From contig NZ_SACM01000001.1 in the NCBI RefSeq assembly GCF_004004565.1, forward strand, positions 62,001-126,000: a stretch of DNA of 64,000 nt, written 5' to 3'. Positions within the stretch are counted from its first letter, which is position 1. Every line of letters starts with the position of its first letter. The notes under the pieces were generated by a model that worked only from the letters and a program-made list of their open reading frames with translations, was not told the origin of the DNA and made no database searches. A program made the translations under genes and the position numbers. This document shows positions 37,862-46,367 of this stretch, one piece after another. This DNA is from Inhella crocodyli. GTDB taxonomy: Bacteria; Pseudomonadota; Gammaproteobacteria; Burkholderiales; Burkholderiaceae_C.

Positions 37862-38425
37862 ATGGCCCTCAAGAGCACGATCTTCAAAGCGAACCTGGCC
37901 GTGGCCGACATCGACCACGCCTATTACGCCGACCACAACCTGACCCTGGCTCGCCACCCGAGCGAAACCGACGAGCGCATGATGGTGCGCTTGGTGGCCC
38001 TGGGCCTGCACGCCCACGAGCTGCAGACCCGCTGCAACGGCGACGCGACCCTGGCCTTCGGGGCCGGTCTGAGCGACGCCGACGACCCCGACGTGGTGCT
38101 GACCGACTACACCGGCGCCAAGCGCCTGTGGATCGAGGTCGGCCAGCCCGACGACAAGGCCTTGCAAAAGGCCTGCAGCAAGGCCGAGGCCGTGGTGGTC
38201 TACGCCTTCGGCCCCACGGCCGAGGTGTGGTGGCGGGGCATCGAAACCAAGCTCACCCGCCTGGACAAGCTCCAGGTGTGGCGACTGCCTCACGCGGCGA
38301 TGGCCGAGTTGACCGCCTTGGCCGAGCGCAGCATGCAATTGCAGGCCACGGTGCAAGAGGGCCACTTGATGCTGACCGGTGGCGCCGGCGGCAGCGTGGA
38401 TTTGGAGCCGATTCGCTGGAAGTAA
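37862..38425 (+). CDS. yaeQ: YaeQ family protein
   Basis: A 187-residue protein matching YaeQ: MALKSTIFKANLAVADIDHA at the start, LTLARHPSETDERMMVRLVA, LWIEVGQPDDKALQKACSKA, and YAFGPTAEVWW. The fold is related to PD-(D/E)XK nucleases, and the E-x-G-Q in the middle would be part of that core. E. coli YaeQ has been linked to suppression of RfaH loss, but no activity is firmly known. It is divergent from the large lipoprotein gene across 123 bases and precedes the second S46 peptidase gene. Confidence 0.93.
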   Translation: MALKSTIFKANLAVADIDHAYYADHNLTLARHPSETDERMMVRLVALGLHAHELQTRCNGDATLAFGAGLSDADDPDVVLTDYTGAKRLWIEVGQPDDKALQKACSKAEAVVVYAFGPTAEVWWRGIETKLTRLDKLQVWRLPHAAMAELTALAERSMQLQATVQEGHLMLTGGAGGSVDLEPIRWK

Positions 38426-38519
38426 GGGTCGTGCGGTGTGGCGCGCCATGGCCGATGGCACATGCGCGCCGCCCGAAAGCTGGGTAGCGTGCCGGGTTTT
38501 GCTTTTTCGCTTGCCCACC

Positions 38520-40691
38520 ATGAGCCCCAAGACCCTGGCCCGCGCGCTGCGCTGGGCGCCCCTGACCCTCGCCATCGGCCTGGCGCATGCCAACGAAGGC
38601 ATGTGGATGCCCGCCCAGTTGCCCGTGATCGCCAAGGACCTCAAGGCCACCGGCTTGGCCCTGGACCCGGCCAAGCTCACGCAACTGACCCAGTTCCCCA
38701 TGGGCGCGATCGTCAGCCTCGGGGGCTGCACGGCGTCCTTCGTGTCGCCCCAGGGCCTGGTGGTCACCAACCACCACTGTGCCTACGGCAGCATCCAGTT
38801 CAACAGCAACCCGCAGCGCGACCTGCTGAAGAACGGCTTCTTGGCCGCCAGCTTCGCCGAGGAACTGCCGGCCGCGCCCGGCAGCCGGGTGCTGGTGACC
38901 GAGGCCGTGCGCGACGTGACGGCCGAGGTGCTGACCCCCGCCGTCAAGGCCTTGCAAGGCAAGGCCCGCGTGGACGCGATCGAAGCCCGCCAAAAGGCCC
39001 TGGTGGCCGAGTGTGAAAATGCCCAGGGCTACCGCTGCAACGTGGTGTCGTTCTACGGCGGCCTGCAGTACCAGCTGTTCACGCAGTTGGAAATTCGCGA
39101 CGTGCGCCTGGTGCACGCCCCGGCCGACATGGTTGGTCGCTTTGGCGGTGACACCGACAACTGGATTTGGCCCCGCCACACGGGCGATTACAGCTTCTAC
39201 CGCGCCTACGTGGGCCCGGACGGCAAGCCGGCCGACTTCAACGCCGCCAACAAGCCCTACACGCCCAAGCACCACCTCAAGCTCGCCAGCAGCCCGCTGA
39301 ACGAAGGCGACTTCGTCATGGTCACCGGCTACCCTGGCCGCACCAGCCGCCACGCGCTGCCGGCGGAGGTGGACTTCACCTTCGGCTGGCTGCGTCCGCG
39401 CAACATCCAGGCCTTCGGCGATTGGCTCGACATCATCAAGCGCGAGACCACCGGCCGCCGCGACGCCGAGATCAAGCTGGCCAACACCGTGGCCGGCTTG
39501 GGCAACGCCCACAAAAACTGGGAGGGCCAGCAGGCCAGCTACGAGGGCAGCGACATCCTGGCCCGCAAGCAGGCACAGCACGAGGCCCTCAAGGCCTGGG
39601 TGCAGGCCGACGCCAAGCGCCAGGCCGAGTTCGGCGCCAGCCTGGCGCGCATCGACGCCCTGCTGGCCGAAGGCCAAGCGCAGAGCAAGCGCGACTTCCT
39701 GCTGAGCCTGAGCGCGCCCGCCCTGTTGGGCACTGCCCGCGACCTGCTGCAAAACGCCCACCAGCGCGCGCTGCCCGACGCCGAGCGCAAGGCCGGCTTC
39801 CAAGACCGCGACCTGCCCCGGCGCAAGGCCGGCCTGGAGGCCTTCGAGCGCCGTTTTGACGCGCAGACCGAAAAGGCCAAGGTCGTGCATTTCCTGACCC
39901 AGTACCTGGCCCAACCGGCCGAGCTGCTGAACGCCGGCTACTTGCAAGCCCTGGGCCTGCAAGCCGGCATGAGCGCCGAGGCCGTCAAGGCGCGCGTGGA
40001 GGCGCTGCACGCGCAAACCCAGCTGACCGACAAGGCCGAGCGCTTGGCCTGGCTGAGCCGCACGCCGGCCGAGTTCGCGCAAAGCAGCGACCCCTTCATC
40101 GCCGCCGCGGTCGCCCTGTATGCCGACGACCAAGCCCGCGAAGCCCGCGCCAAAGAGCTGGCCGGCCAGGTCCAGCAGGCCTATGCCGACGTGATGAAGG
40201 CCCGCATCGCCCACAAGGCGAGCCAGGGCCAGGCGGTGTACCCCGACGCCAACGGCACCCTGCGCGTGAGCTTTGGCAAGGTCGCCGGCCGCGAGGGCCC
40301 GGACGGCAGCGTCTGGACGGCGTTCACCACGCTGCGCGGCATCACGGCCAAGCACCAGGGCAAGGGCGACTTTGACGCCCCGGCCGAGCAACGGGCGGCC
40401 ATCCAGAAGGGCGAGTTCGGCCCCTACGGCGTCAAGTCGCTGAACAGCGTGCCGGTGAACTTCCTGGCCACCCTGGACACGACCGGTGGCAACTCCGGCT
40501 CGCCCGTGCTCAACCGCAAGGCCGAGCTCGTGGGCCTGCTGTTCGACGGCACGCTGGACGCCGTGATCAGCGACTGGGACTTCAACCCCAAGACCACCCG
40601 CAGCATCGTGGTGGACGCGCGCTACATGCAGTGGCAGATGCGCTATGTGGACAAGGCGGATCGCCTGCTGAAGGAAATGGGCGCGCTGTGA
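38520..40691 (+). CDS. S46 family dipeptidyl-peptidase (DPP7-like), second copy
   Basis: An exported serine peptidase of 723 residues, the usual S46 size. The signal peptide ends LAHA and the mature protein begins NEGMWMPAQLPVI. The catalytic histidine lies in LVVTNHHCAYGSIQ, and the nucleophile in DTTGGNSGSPVLNRK. LLFDGTLDAVISDW follows, with glycine at the specificity position, so a DPP7-type preference is inferred. It differs considerably from the copy at 19-21 kb (for example TNHHC against TNHHV), so the two are old paralogues, not a recent duplication. A strong terminator follows. Confidence 0.94.
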   Translation: MSPKTLARALRWAPLTLAIGLAHANEGMWMPAQLPVIAKDLKATGLALDPAKLTQLTQFPMGAIVSLGGCTASFVSPQGLVVTNHHCAYGSIQFNSNPQRDLLKNGFLAASFAEELPAAPGSRVLVTEAVRDVTAEVLTPAVKALQGKARVDAIEARQKALVAECENAQGYRCNVVSFYGGLQYQLFTQLEIRDVRLVHAPADMVGRFGGDTDNWIWPRHTGDYSFYRAYVGPDGKPADFNAANKPYTPKHHLKLASSPLNEGDFVMVTGYPGRTSRHALPAEVDFTFGWLRPRNIQAFGDWLDIIKRETTGRRDAEIKLANTVAGLGNAHKNWEGQQASYEGSDILARKQAQHEALKAWVQADAKRQAEFGASLARIDALLAEGQAQSKRDFLLSLSAPALLGTARDLLQNAHQRALPDAERKAGFQDRDLPRRKAGLEAFERRFDAQTEKAKVVHFLTQYLAQPAELLNAGYLQALGLQAGMSAEAVKARVEALHAQTQLTDKAERLAWLSRTPAEFAQSSDPFIAAAVALYADDQAREARAKELAGQVQQAYADVMKARIAHKASQGQAVYPDANGTLRVSFGKVAGREGPDGSVWTAFTTLRGITAKHQGKGDFDAPAEQRAAIQKGEFGPYGVKSLNSVPVNFLATLDTTGGNSGSPVLNRKAELVGLLFDGTLDAVISDWDFNPKTTRSIVVDARYMQWQMRYVDKADRLLKEMGAL

Positions 40692-40710
40692 GCGTTGCCC
40701 GTTGAAGGTG

Positions 40711-40742
40711 AAAGGGGCCCTCTTCGGAGGGCCCCTTTCTTT
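40711..40742 (+). terminator. Rho-independent terminator after the S46 gene
   Basis: Perfect 12-bp arms AAAGGGGCCCTC (40711-40722) and GAGGGCCCCTTT (40727-40738) close on a TTCG tetraloop, followed by CTTTG. The A-rich 5' side would give some function on the minus strand as well, where the dehydrogenase gene ends 27 bases away. Confidence 0.88.
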
Positions 40743-40768
40743 GTGGGCGCGCCGCCGCTCGAAGGGCG

Positions 40769-41914
40769 TCAGCGGCGTGCCGACGCCAACACCCGCCCAT
40801 CCACCTCCACCAAGCGCCGGTGCCCACAAAACGCCATCGTCAGGTCCAGCTCCTTGTGCAGGATCTCCAGGCACTTCGTGACCCCGGCCTCGCCCATCGC
40901 CCCCAACCCGTACAGGAACGGCCGCCCGATGTAGGTGCCCCGCGCCCCGAGCGCCCAGGCCTTGAGCACGTCCTGCCCGCTGCGGATGCCGCCGTCCATG
41001 TGCACCTCGATCTCGCGCCCCACCGCCTGCACGATGCGCGGCAACACGGCGATGCTGCTTTCCGCGCCGTCCAGCTGGCGTCCGCCGTGGTTGCTGACGA
41101 TCAGGGCGTCGGCACCGCTGGCCACGGCCAAGCGGGCGTCTTCTTCGTCCAGGATGCCCTTGAGGATCAGCTTGCCGCCCCAGCGTCGCTTGATCCATTC
41201 GACGTCGCCCCAGTTCAGGGCCGGATCGAACTGCTCGGCCGTCCAGCTCGACAGGCTGCTCAAGTCGCCCACGCCTTTGGCGTGGCCGACGATGTTGCCG
41301 AAGCTGCGCCGCGGCGTTTGCAGCATGTTCCAGCACCAGCGGGGCTTGGTGGCCAGGTTGATCAGGTTGGCCAGGGTGGGCTTGGGCGGGGCGGAGAGGC
41401 CGTTCTTCAGGTCTTTGTGGCGTTGCCCCAAGATTTGCAGGTCCAGGGTCAGCACCAGCGCGCCGCAGCCGGCGGCCTTGGCGCGGTCGATCAGGGCTTC
41501 GATGAAGGCGCGGTCCTTCATCACGTAGAGCTGAAACCAAAAGGGCTTCGTGGTCACCGAGCGCACGTCCTCGATGGAGCAGATGCTCATCGTGGACAGG
41601 GTGAAGGGCACGCCAAAACGCTCGGCGGCACGCGCCGCGAGCATCTCACCGTCGGCGTGCTGCATGCCGGTCAGGCCGGTGGGGGCCAAGGCCACGGGCA
41701 TGGCCACGGGCGTGCCCACCATGGTCGCGGCGGTGCTGCGGTTCTCCAAGTTCACGGCCACGCGCTGGCGCAGCTTGATGGCCTGGAAGTCGGCCTCGTT
41801 GGCGCGGTAGGTGCTCTCGGTCCAACTGCCGGCGTCGGCGTAGTCGTAAAACATGCGCGGCACACGCCGTTGGGCCAGGCGGCGAAGGTCTTCGATGCAA
41901 GTGACGACGGGCAT
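40769..41914 (-). CDS. FMN-dependent alpha-hydroxy-acid dehydrogenase (LldD-like)
   Basis: A 381-residue TIM-barrel flavoenzyme of the L-lactate dehydrogenase/glycolate oxidase family. PVALAPTGLTGMQHADGEML, LTLDLQILGQRHKDLKNGL, LKGILDEEDARLAVASGADA (K252) and SNHGGRQLDG with the catalytic histidine H276 are all present, followed by the FMN phosphate-binding DGGIRSGQDVLKA. It oxidises an L-2-hydroxy acid, most likely L-lactate, and feeds electrons to the respiratory chain; the substrate is inferred. It is divergent from the DUF454 gene with only 31 bases between starts. Confidence 0.93.
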   Translation of the reverse strand: MPVVTCIEDLRRLAQRRVPRMFYDYADAGSWTESTYRANEADFQAIKLRQRVAVNLENRSTAATMVGTPVAMPVALAPTGLTGMQHADGEMLAARAAERFGVPFTLSTMSICSIEDVRSVTTKPFWFQLYVMKDRAFIEALIDRAKAAGCGALVLTLDLQILGQRHKDLKNGLSAPPKPTLANLINLATKPRWCWNMLQTPRRSFGNIVGHAKGVGDLSSLSSWTAEQFDPALNWGDVEWIKRRWGGKLILKGILDEEDARLAVASGADALIVSNHGGRQLDGAESSIAVLPRIVQAVGREIEVHMDGGIRSGQDVLKAWALGARGTYIGRPFLYGLGAMGEAGVTKCLEILHKELDLTMAFCGHRRLVEVDGRVLASARR

Positions 41915-41945
41915 GGGCGGCGACCCCGGGTGGCAAGATGGCGCC

Positions 41946-42353
41946 ATGTTGCCGCAAGCGCCCGAGGTTCCTGCCACGCCCGCCAAGCCACGTCCCTGGC
42001 GCGTGCTGTGGATCGCTGCGGGCTTTCTCAGCTTGGCCCTGGGCCTGCTTGGGGTGGTCACGCCGATCTTGCCCACCGTGCCCTTCGTGCTGCTGGCCGC
42101 CGCTTGCTTTGCCCGCGGCAGTGCGCGCTGGGAGGCCTGGTTGCTGGCCCACCCGCGGTGGGGGCCGATGGTGCGCGACTGGCGCGCCACGCGCAGCGTG
42201 CCCCGTCGGGCGAAGTGGTGGGCCAGCGGCATGATGGCCCTGTCCTGCGGCCTCGCCGCCTGGCGAGCGCCCTGGTGGGCCTCGCTGCTGGCCGCGCTGA
42301 TGTGCCTGAGTGTGGCCACTTGGTTGTGGCGCTTGCCGGATTCGAAACGATGA
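41946..42353 (+). CDS. ybaN: DUF454 (YbaN) family inner-membrane protein
   Basis: A 135-residue membrane protein with an N-terminal helix LWIAAGFLSLALGLLGVVTP leading into ILPTVPFVLLAAACFARGSA, the family hallmark. The loop AWLLAHPRWGPMVRDWRATR follows, then two further helices. YbaN members have no established function. The start was taken at ATG 41946; an upstream extension of the frame has no family match. Its stop overlaps the RraA-like start as ATGA. Confidence 0.9.
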   Translation: MLPQAPEVPATPAKPRPWRVLWIAAGFLSLALGLLGVVTPILPTVPFVLLAAACFARGSARWEAWLLAHPRWGPMVRDWRATRSVPRRAKWWASGMMALSCGLAAWRAPWWASLLAALMCLSVATWLWRLPDSKR

Positions 42354-42841
42354 ACCTCTCCACCTGCGATCTCTGCGACCTCCACAAAGGCGACGACCCG
42401 GGCGTGTTCCGGGTGATGCCGGGCAGCCGATGGCGCTCCTACGGCGGCGCGCCCGGCATGGCGGGCCTCATCAGCACAGTGCGCTGCCTGGAGGACAACA
42501 CCCAGGTCAAGGCCGCCGTGGAAGGCCCGGGCCAGGGCCGGGTGCTGGTGGTCGACGGGGGCATGAGCCTGCGCCGGGCACTGCTGGGGGGCAACCTGGC
42601 CGCCGCGGCCGCGCGAAACGCGTGGGCGGGCCTGTTGATTCACGGGGCGGTGCGCGACTTGGCCGAGTTGCGCGCGCAGCCGATCGCCATTTGGGCGCTG
42701 GGCCACGTGCCTTTGCCCACGGAGCGCTTGGGGCAGGGCCTGCGCGACGTGCCGCTGCTGATCGACGGCACAGCCATTCGCCCCGGCGAGTGGCTGCTGG
42801 CCGACGAGGACGGGCTCGTCGTGCACCCCACGCCTCTGTGA
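42350..42841 (+). CDS. RraA family protein
   Basis: A 163-residue protein of the RraA / HMG aldolase family. VVDGGMSLRRALLGGNLAAA corresponds to the conserved G-G-x-x-x-R-A-L-L-G substrate/magnesium site, and AWAGLLIHGAVRDLAELRAQ to the C-terminal half of the core; DEDGLVVHP ends the protein. Members either inhibit RNase E or act as 4-hydroxy-4-methyl-2-oxoglutarate aldolases or oxaloacetate decarboxylases, and sequence alone does not separate these. Overlaps the YbaN-like gene by 4 bases. It lies convergent to the binding-protein gene with a 9-base gap. Confidence 0.88.
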   Translation: MNLSTCDLCDLHKGDDPGVFRVMPGSRWRSYGGAPGMAGLISTVRCLEDNTQVKAAVEGPGQGRVLVVDGGMSLRRALLGGNLAAAAARNAWAGLLIHGAVRDLAELRAQPIAIWALGHVPLPTERLGQGLRDVPLLIDGTAIRPGEWLLADEDGLVVHPTPL

Positions 42842-42850
42842 GGGCCGGCC

Positions 42851-43618
42851 TCAGGGCGGGGACGCGGGCGCGTAGCGGTCGAGGATGCGCTGCACCTCGC
42901 CCTCGGCCATCAAGGCCTTGAGGGCGGCGTTGATGGCCTTCAGCGACAGGCTGGACTTGGGCGACAAGGCGCAGGGCGCGACAAAGCGGCCAACGACCAA
43001 CTCCTCGCGCAGGCCCAGCTCTGGGTGGCGGCGTTGCAGGTCGCTCAACACGAGGTGGTCGGTCAGGGCGTAGGCCATGCGCCCGGCCATCAGCTTGCGC
43101 AGGTTGGCCGTCATGTCGATCGCGTTGTCGCGCCGGAAGCCTGGCCCCAGCGCCTTTTCCACCTCGGGATGGTGGTAGCCCAGCACGGTGCCAAGGGGCT
43201 GGTCGGCCAACTGGCGCAGTTGGTGCAAGGCCGGCGCATCGCCCCGGGCGGCCACCACCTCGGCGTTGGGCAGCACCGGCACCGTGAACAGGAAGTCGCT
43301 GCCGATCCACTGCGGCCGGGTGTAACAAAGCAGGTCGCCCGCGCCATCGCGCAAGGCTTGGGGGGCTCGCTTGCTGGGCAGGCTGAGGTAGCGGGCCCGT
43401 AGGCCCAGCCGTTGGGCCAGCGCATCGCCCAGGTCCTTCACGATGCCGCCGCTCAGGCGCTCGCCCGTGAAGGTGGACAGCGGCGCCGTGTGATTGGTGG
43501 CGGCGATGAAGACCACCTCGCCCGGGGCGGCCGCGACCCGGAGGGCCATGGCCGTTGCCGTGGCCAGGGCGAGCAGGGCCTTCAGGCGGAAGCGGCGGGC
43601 GGCGGGTCGGAGGGCCAT
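42851..43618 (-). CDS. Periplasmic substrate-binding protein, family 3-like
   Basis: A 255-residue protein with a signal peptide (about 1-30) and the SBP_bac_3 layout: FTGERLSGGIVKDLGDALAQ, GDLLCYTRPQWIGSDFLFTV, and QPLGTVLGYHHPEVEKAL. It ends with KAINAALKALMAEGEVQRIL, followed by a short tail. The usual amino-acid-binding arginine is not obvious, so the ligand cannot be named, and no permease genes adjoin. Such orphan family-3 proteins are common in Burkholderiales. It lies 31 bases downstream of the DUF2807 gene. Confidence 0.82.
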   Translation of the reverse strand: MALRPAARRFRLKALLALATATAMALRVAAAPGEVVFIAATNHTAPLSTFTGERLSGGIVKDLGDALAQRLGLRARYLSLPSKRAPQALRDGAGDLLCYTRPQWIGSDFLFTVPVLPNAEVVAARGDAPALHQLRQLADQPLGTVLGYHHPEVEKALGPGFRRDNAIDMTANLRKLMAGRMAYALTDHLVLSDLQRRHPELGLREELVVGRFVAPCALSPKSSLSLKAINAALKALMAEGEVQRILDRYAPASPP

Positions 43619-43649
43619 GGTGTCCGCCAGTCTTGCACAGGCCAGCGCG

Positions 43650-44444
43650 TCAGGGGGCCGGCGGGAACACCGGCACTGGGGGCAAGGCCGAAGGCGGCGG
43701 CACGGGCGTGGGGCGGGGGCCTCGGTCGGTGTAGCGCGTCACGCCACTGGATTTCTTGCTGACCACGGGCGTGCCGAAGTACTCCACGGTGCCGATGCCG
43801 GTGATGCTGGCATCCAAGGTTTTGTGCACCCACAAGCGCGCCTTGCCCAGGCCGCTGATGCTCACCTTGGCTTGCTGAGCCTCTAAATCGGCGCCGAAGA
43901 AGTCGCCCTTCCCCGCGATGTTCACGGTCAGGGTGGGGGCCCGTCCGGTGAAATGCCCATCGCCGGCCCCTGAGACCGAGAACACCAAGCGCTCGGTTTG
44001 AAGTTTGTCGAACCGGGCCACCGCCGCCCCAGAGATGTCGACCTGCAGTTGCGCCAGCGTGACGGGTTCGGACGACACAAAGTTGGCCGCGCCCGAGATC
44101 TTCAGCGAGCGAAGGTCACGCGCCACCAGGACCATCCGTGTGCGCTGCTGTGTGCTTCGCCAGAACTTCCAGGAGCCGCGATTGCGCACCACCAAGCGCT
44201 TGCCCTCCAGGGTCACGTCAACCTCACCCAGCACTTCGGCGTCGCCTTCCACGAACAGTTCGTCGCGGTCGCCCTGAAGGAAGCGCACGGTGGCCACGCC
44301 CGTGAGGTAGACGCTGTCGAAGGGGCCTGGCGCGAAGGTCTTGCCGGGCACGGCCTCGAGGTTGGCGCGCGCCGGCGCGGCGATCAGGCCCACGCAGCCC
44401 ACCAGGACCCAGGCGAAACGCAGGCGATGCGAAGCGCGGGTCAT
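43650..44444 (-). CDS. DUF2807 (GIN domain) exported protein
   Basis: A 264-residue protein with a signal peptide (1-28) and a right-handed beta-repeat domain typical of DUF2807/GIN. The repeated block is seen in FDSVYLTGVATVRFLQGDRD, LRSLKISGAANFVSSEPVTL, LQVDISGAAVARFDKL and AKVSISGLGKARLWVHKTLD. The C-terminus is Pro-rich. The family is common in Bacteroidetes and less frequent here; the function is unknown. The ATG overlaps the stop of the LytTR regulator gene, so it is made together with that two-component system and may be its effector or sensor accessory. Confidence 0.85.
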   Translation of the reverse strand: MTRASHRLRFAWVLVGCVGLIAAPARANLEAVPGKTFAPGPFDSVYLTGVATVRFLQGDRDELFVEGDAEVLGEVDVTLEGKRLVVRNRGSWKFWRSTQQRTRMVLVARDLRSLKISGAANFVSSEPVTLAQLQVDISGAAVARFDKLQTERLVFSVSGAGDGHFTGRAPTLTVNIAGKGDFFGADLEAQQAKVSISGLGKARLWVHKTLDASITGIGTVEYFGTPVVSKKSSGVTRYTDRGPRPTPVPPPSALPPVPVFPPAP

Positions 44445-45190
44445 AGCGACTGGGCCCGAAGTTCCTTGGACACCTCGCGGCTGGCCGTGAAGCGGCTGCC
44501 GTCGCGCAGCTGCACCACGAGTTGCGAGCTGTCGTCGGGCGTCATGCTGTCGACGAAGTCGAGGTTGACGATGCAGCTGCGGTTGACCTTGAGGAAGCGC
44601 TGCGGGTCCAGGCGCTGGCCAAAGTGCGTGATGGGCAGGCGCACCAGGTAGGTCTTGCCGCCGGTGACGATGGCGGTGTACTTCGTGTCGGAGCGCAAGT
44701 GCTCGATGCGGTCCACGTGCAGGGGCACGATGCGCCCCATGTCCCGCACCAGCAGGCGCTGCAGGGGCTCGGGGCTCTCGCTGCTGGCGGCTTCCAGCGC
44801 GCGCAGTGGCTCGGCGCCGGTGTTGCCTTGTTGCGCGATGACGTGCTGCACCGCCTCTTCGAAACGGTCCCGGGCGAAGGGCTTGAGCAGGTAGTCGACC
44901 GCGTGCAACTCGAAGGCGGTGAGTGCGTGTTCGTCGTAGGCCGTGGTGAAGATCACCGCGGGCAGGCGCCGCTCGGGGTCGCTGGCCAGCGCGCGCAGCA
45001 CCTGCAGGCCGGTCATTCCCGGCATCTGGATGTCCATCAGCACCAGGTCGGGCTGGTGCTCCTCGATGGCGGCCAGCGCGCGCACGCCGTCGCCCACCGC
45101 GTCCACCAGGCTCAGCTGGGGCATGGCTTGCACCCACTCCACCAGGCCTTCGCGGGCCAGGGGTTCGTCTTCGGCGATCAAGGTTCGCAT
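44441..45190 (-). CDS. LytTR response regulator
   Basis: A 249-residue regulator. The receiver domain has the acidic pocket E7-D8-E9, the phosphoacceptor D53 in LVLMDIQMPGM, and K103 in YLLKPF. The C-terminal LytTR DNA-binding domain (about 140-249) shows VDRIEHLRSDTKYTAIVTGG and FLKVNRSCIVNLDFV. It binds DNA through a beta-type fold instead of a helix-turn-helix. It lies 4 bases after the sensor kinase gene and overlaps the DUF2807 gene. The natural signal is unknown. Confidence 0.96.
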   Translation of the reverse strand: MRTLIAEDEPLAREGLVEWVQAMPQLSLVDAVGDGVRALAAIEEHQPDLVLMDIQMPGMTGLQVLRALASDPERRLPAVIFTTAYDEHALTAFELHAVDYLLKPFARDRFEEAVQHVIAQQGNTGAEPLRALEAASSESPEPLQRLLVRDMGRIVPLHVDRIEHLRSDTKYTAIVTGGKTYLVRLPITHFGQRLDPQRFLKVNRSCIVNLDFVDSMTPDDSSQLVVQLRDGSRFTASREVSKELRAQSL

Positions 45191-45194
45191 GGGC

Positions 45195-46289
45195 TCAACT
45201 CCGGGGGAGGTGGATGTCGACGGTGAAGCCCTGGCCCGGGGCGCTGCTCACCGCCCAGCCGGCGCGGCCGTCGTAGTCGAGTTCGAAGCGACGCTGCAGG
45301 GCCGAGAGACCGATCCCGCGGCCGGTGGGGCTCGCGTCGCTCGGGCGGGGCCACTCGCAGCCGGCGCCGTCGTCCTGCACGCGCAGGTGCAAGGCTTGCG
45401 GGCTGCATTGGGCGCGGATGGTCAGCAGGCCGCCGTCCACCTGGGGGGCGATGCCGTGACCGACGGCGTTCTCCACCAGGGGTTGCAGGCTCAAAGGGGG
45501 CAAGGCTTCGTCTTCGGCCTCGGGGGCAATGTCCCACTCGACGCGCAGGCGCGGCCCCAGCCGCAGTTGTTCCAGCGCCAGGTAGTCGCGCACGAAGCCC
45601 AGTTCCTCGCGCAGGCTCACGCGGGCGTCGGGCAGGCGGGTGCTATCGAGCACGTAGCGCATCATGCGCGAGAAGCCCAGCAGGGCCGATTCCGCCCGCG
45701 CCGGGTCGCGGCGGACCAGCATCAAGAGCGAGTTCAAGGTGTTGAACAGGAAGTGCGGGTTGAGCTTGCCGCTGATGGCCGACAGCTCGGCGCGCACCAA
45801 GGCGGCCTCGGTCTGGGCGGCCTTGAGCGCCGCGCTGTGGGCCCGCTGCGCATTGAGCACACCGCCGAAGCCGAAGACCAGCACGCCGTAAACGAACAGG
45901 CCCCAGGCCCCGCGCCACACCAGGCCTTGCTCGAAGGTGGCCGAGGCGTGCGCGGCGCCGAAGAACAGCCAGGCCGTCGCCACGTCCAAGCCCTGCCACA
46001 GGGCGGCAAACACCACGGCCCCCAGCGCATGCCAGCCCAAGCGCACCGCCAGCCGGCGGGGGCGTTGTTGCAGCGCCCGCGTCCAGGGCCAGGCCAGGGG
46101 GCCCAACAGGAAGGCCGGCCCCAGGTTCCAGGTGGCTTCGTACAGGCCGAACCAAAAGCGCCCGGCGTCCCGCTGCCAATCGGTGCCGGCCACGGCGTAG
46201 AGCAGCCAGCACATCAGGCACAGCAGCGCGTAGGCCAGCCACAGCCGGCGGAAGGGCCGGCGTTGGGGCAGGGCGTGGGCGGGGGGCAT
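45195..46289 (-). CDS. LytS/YehU-type sensor histidine kinase
   Basis: A 364-residue membrane kinase with about four to five N-terminal transmembrane helices (15-165), then the His_kinase motif SGKLNPHFLFNTLNSLLMLV with the phosphorylated histidine and a C-terminal HATPase domain: PPLSLQPLVENAVGHGIAP as N-box, and DDGAGCEWPRPSDASPTGRG leading into GIGLSALQRR as G-boxes. It is paired with the LytTR regulator 4 bases downstream. ATG 46289 is preferred because AGGA lies 8 bases before it; ATG 46298 is possible. Confidence 0.93.
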   Translation of the reverse strand: MPPAHALPQRRPFRRLWLAYALLCLMCWLLYAVAGTDWQRDAGRFWFGLYEATWNLGPAFLLGPLAWPWTRALQQRPRRLAVRLGWHALGAVVFAALWQGLDVATAWLFFGAAHASATFEQGLVWRGAWGLFVYGVLVFGFGGVLNAQRAHSAALKAAQTEAALVRAELSAISGKLNPHFLFNTLNSLLMLVRRDPARAESALLGFSRMMRYVLDSTRLPDARVSLREELGFVRDYLALEQLRLGPRLRVEWDIAPEAEDEALPPLSLQPLVENAVGHGIAPQVDGGLLTIRAQCSPQALHLRVQDDGAGCEWPRPSDASPTGRGIGLSALQRRFELDYDGRAGWAVSSAPGQGFTVDIHLPRS

Positions 46290-46367
46290 GGCGGTCATCC
46301 TAGGCAGGCCTTGCTGCGTTCGCAGCTGCGCTGCGACGAAATGCGACCCCGAGGGCGGCAAGTGCGG

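Noticed and set aside
38253-41540. 1,095-codon minus-strand frame across the second S46 gene
   Set aside because: Antisense shadow of the S46 peptidase with His/Gln/Val-rich composition and no motif; the plus-strand gene has signal peptide and catalytic residues.
46290-46367. Partial GCAGCTGC palindrome between the sensor kinase and serB
   Set aside because: Short and imperfect; no T-tract or clear stem beyond 5 bp, so neither terminator nor repeat can be supported.
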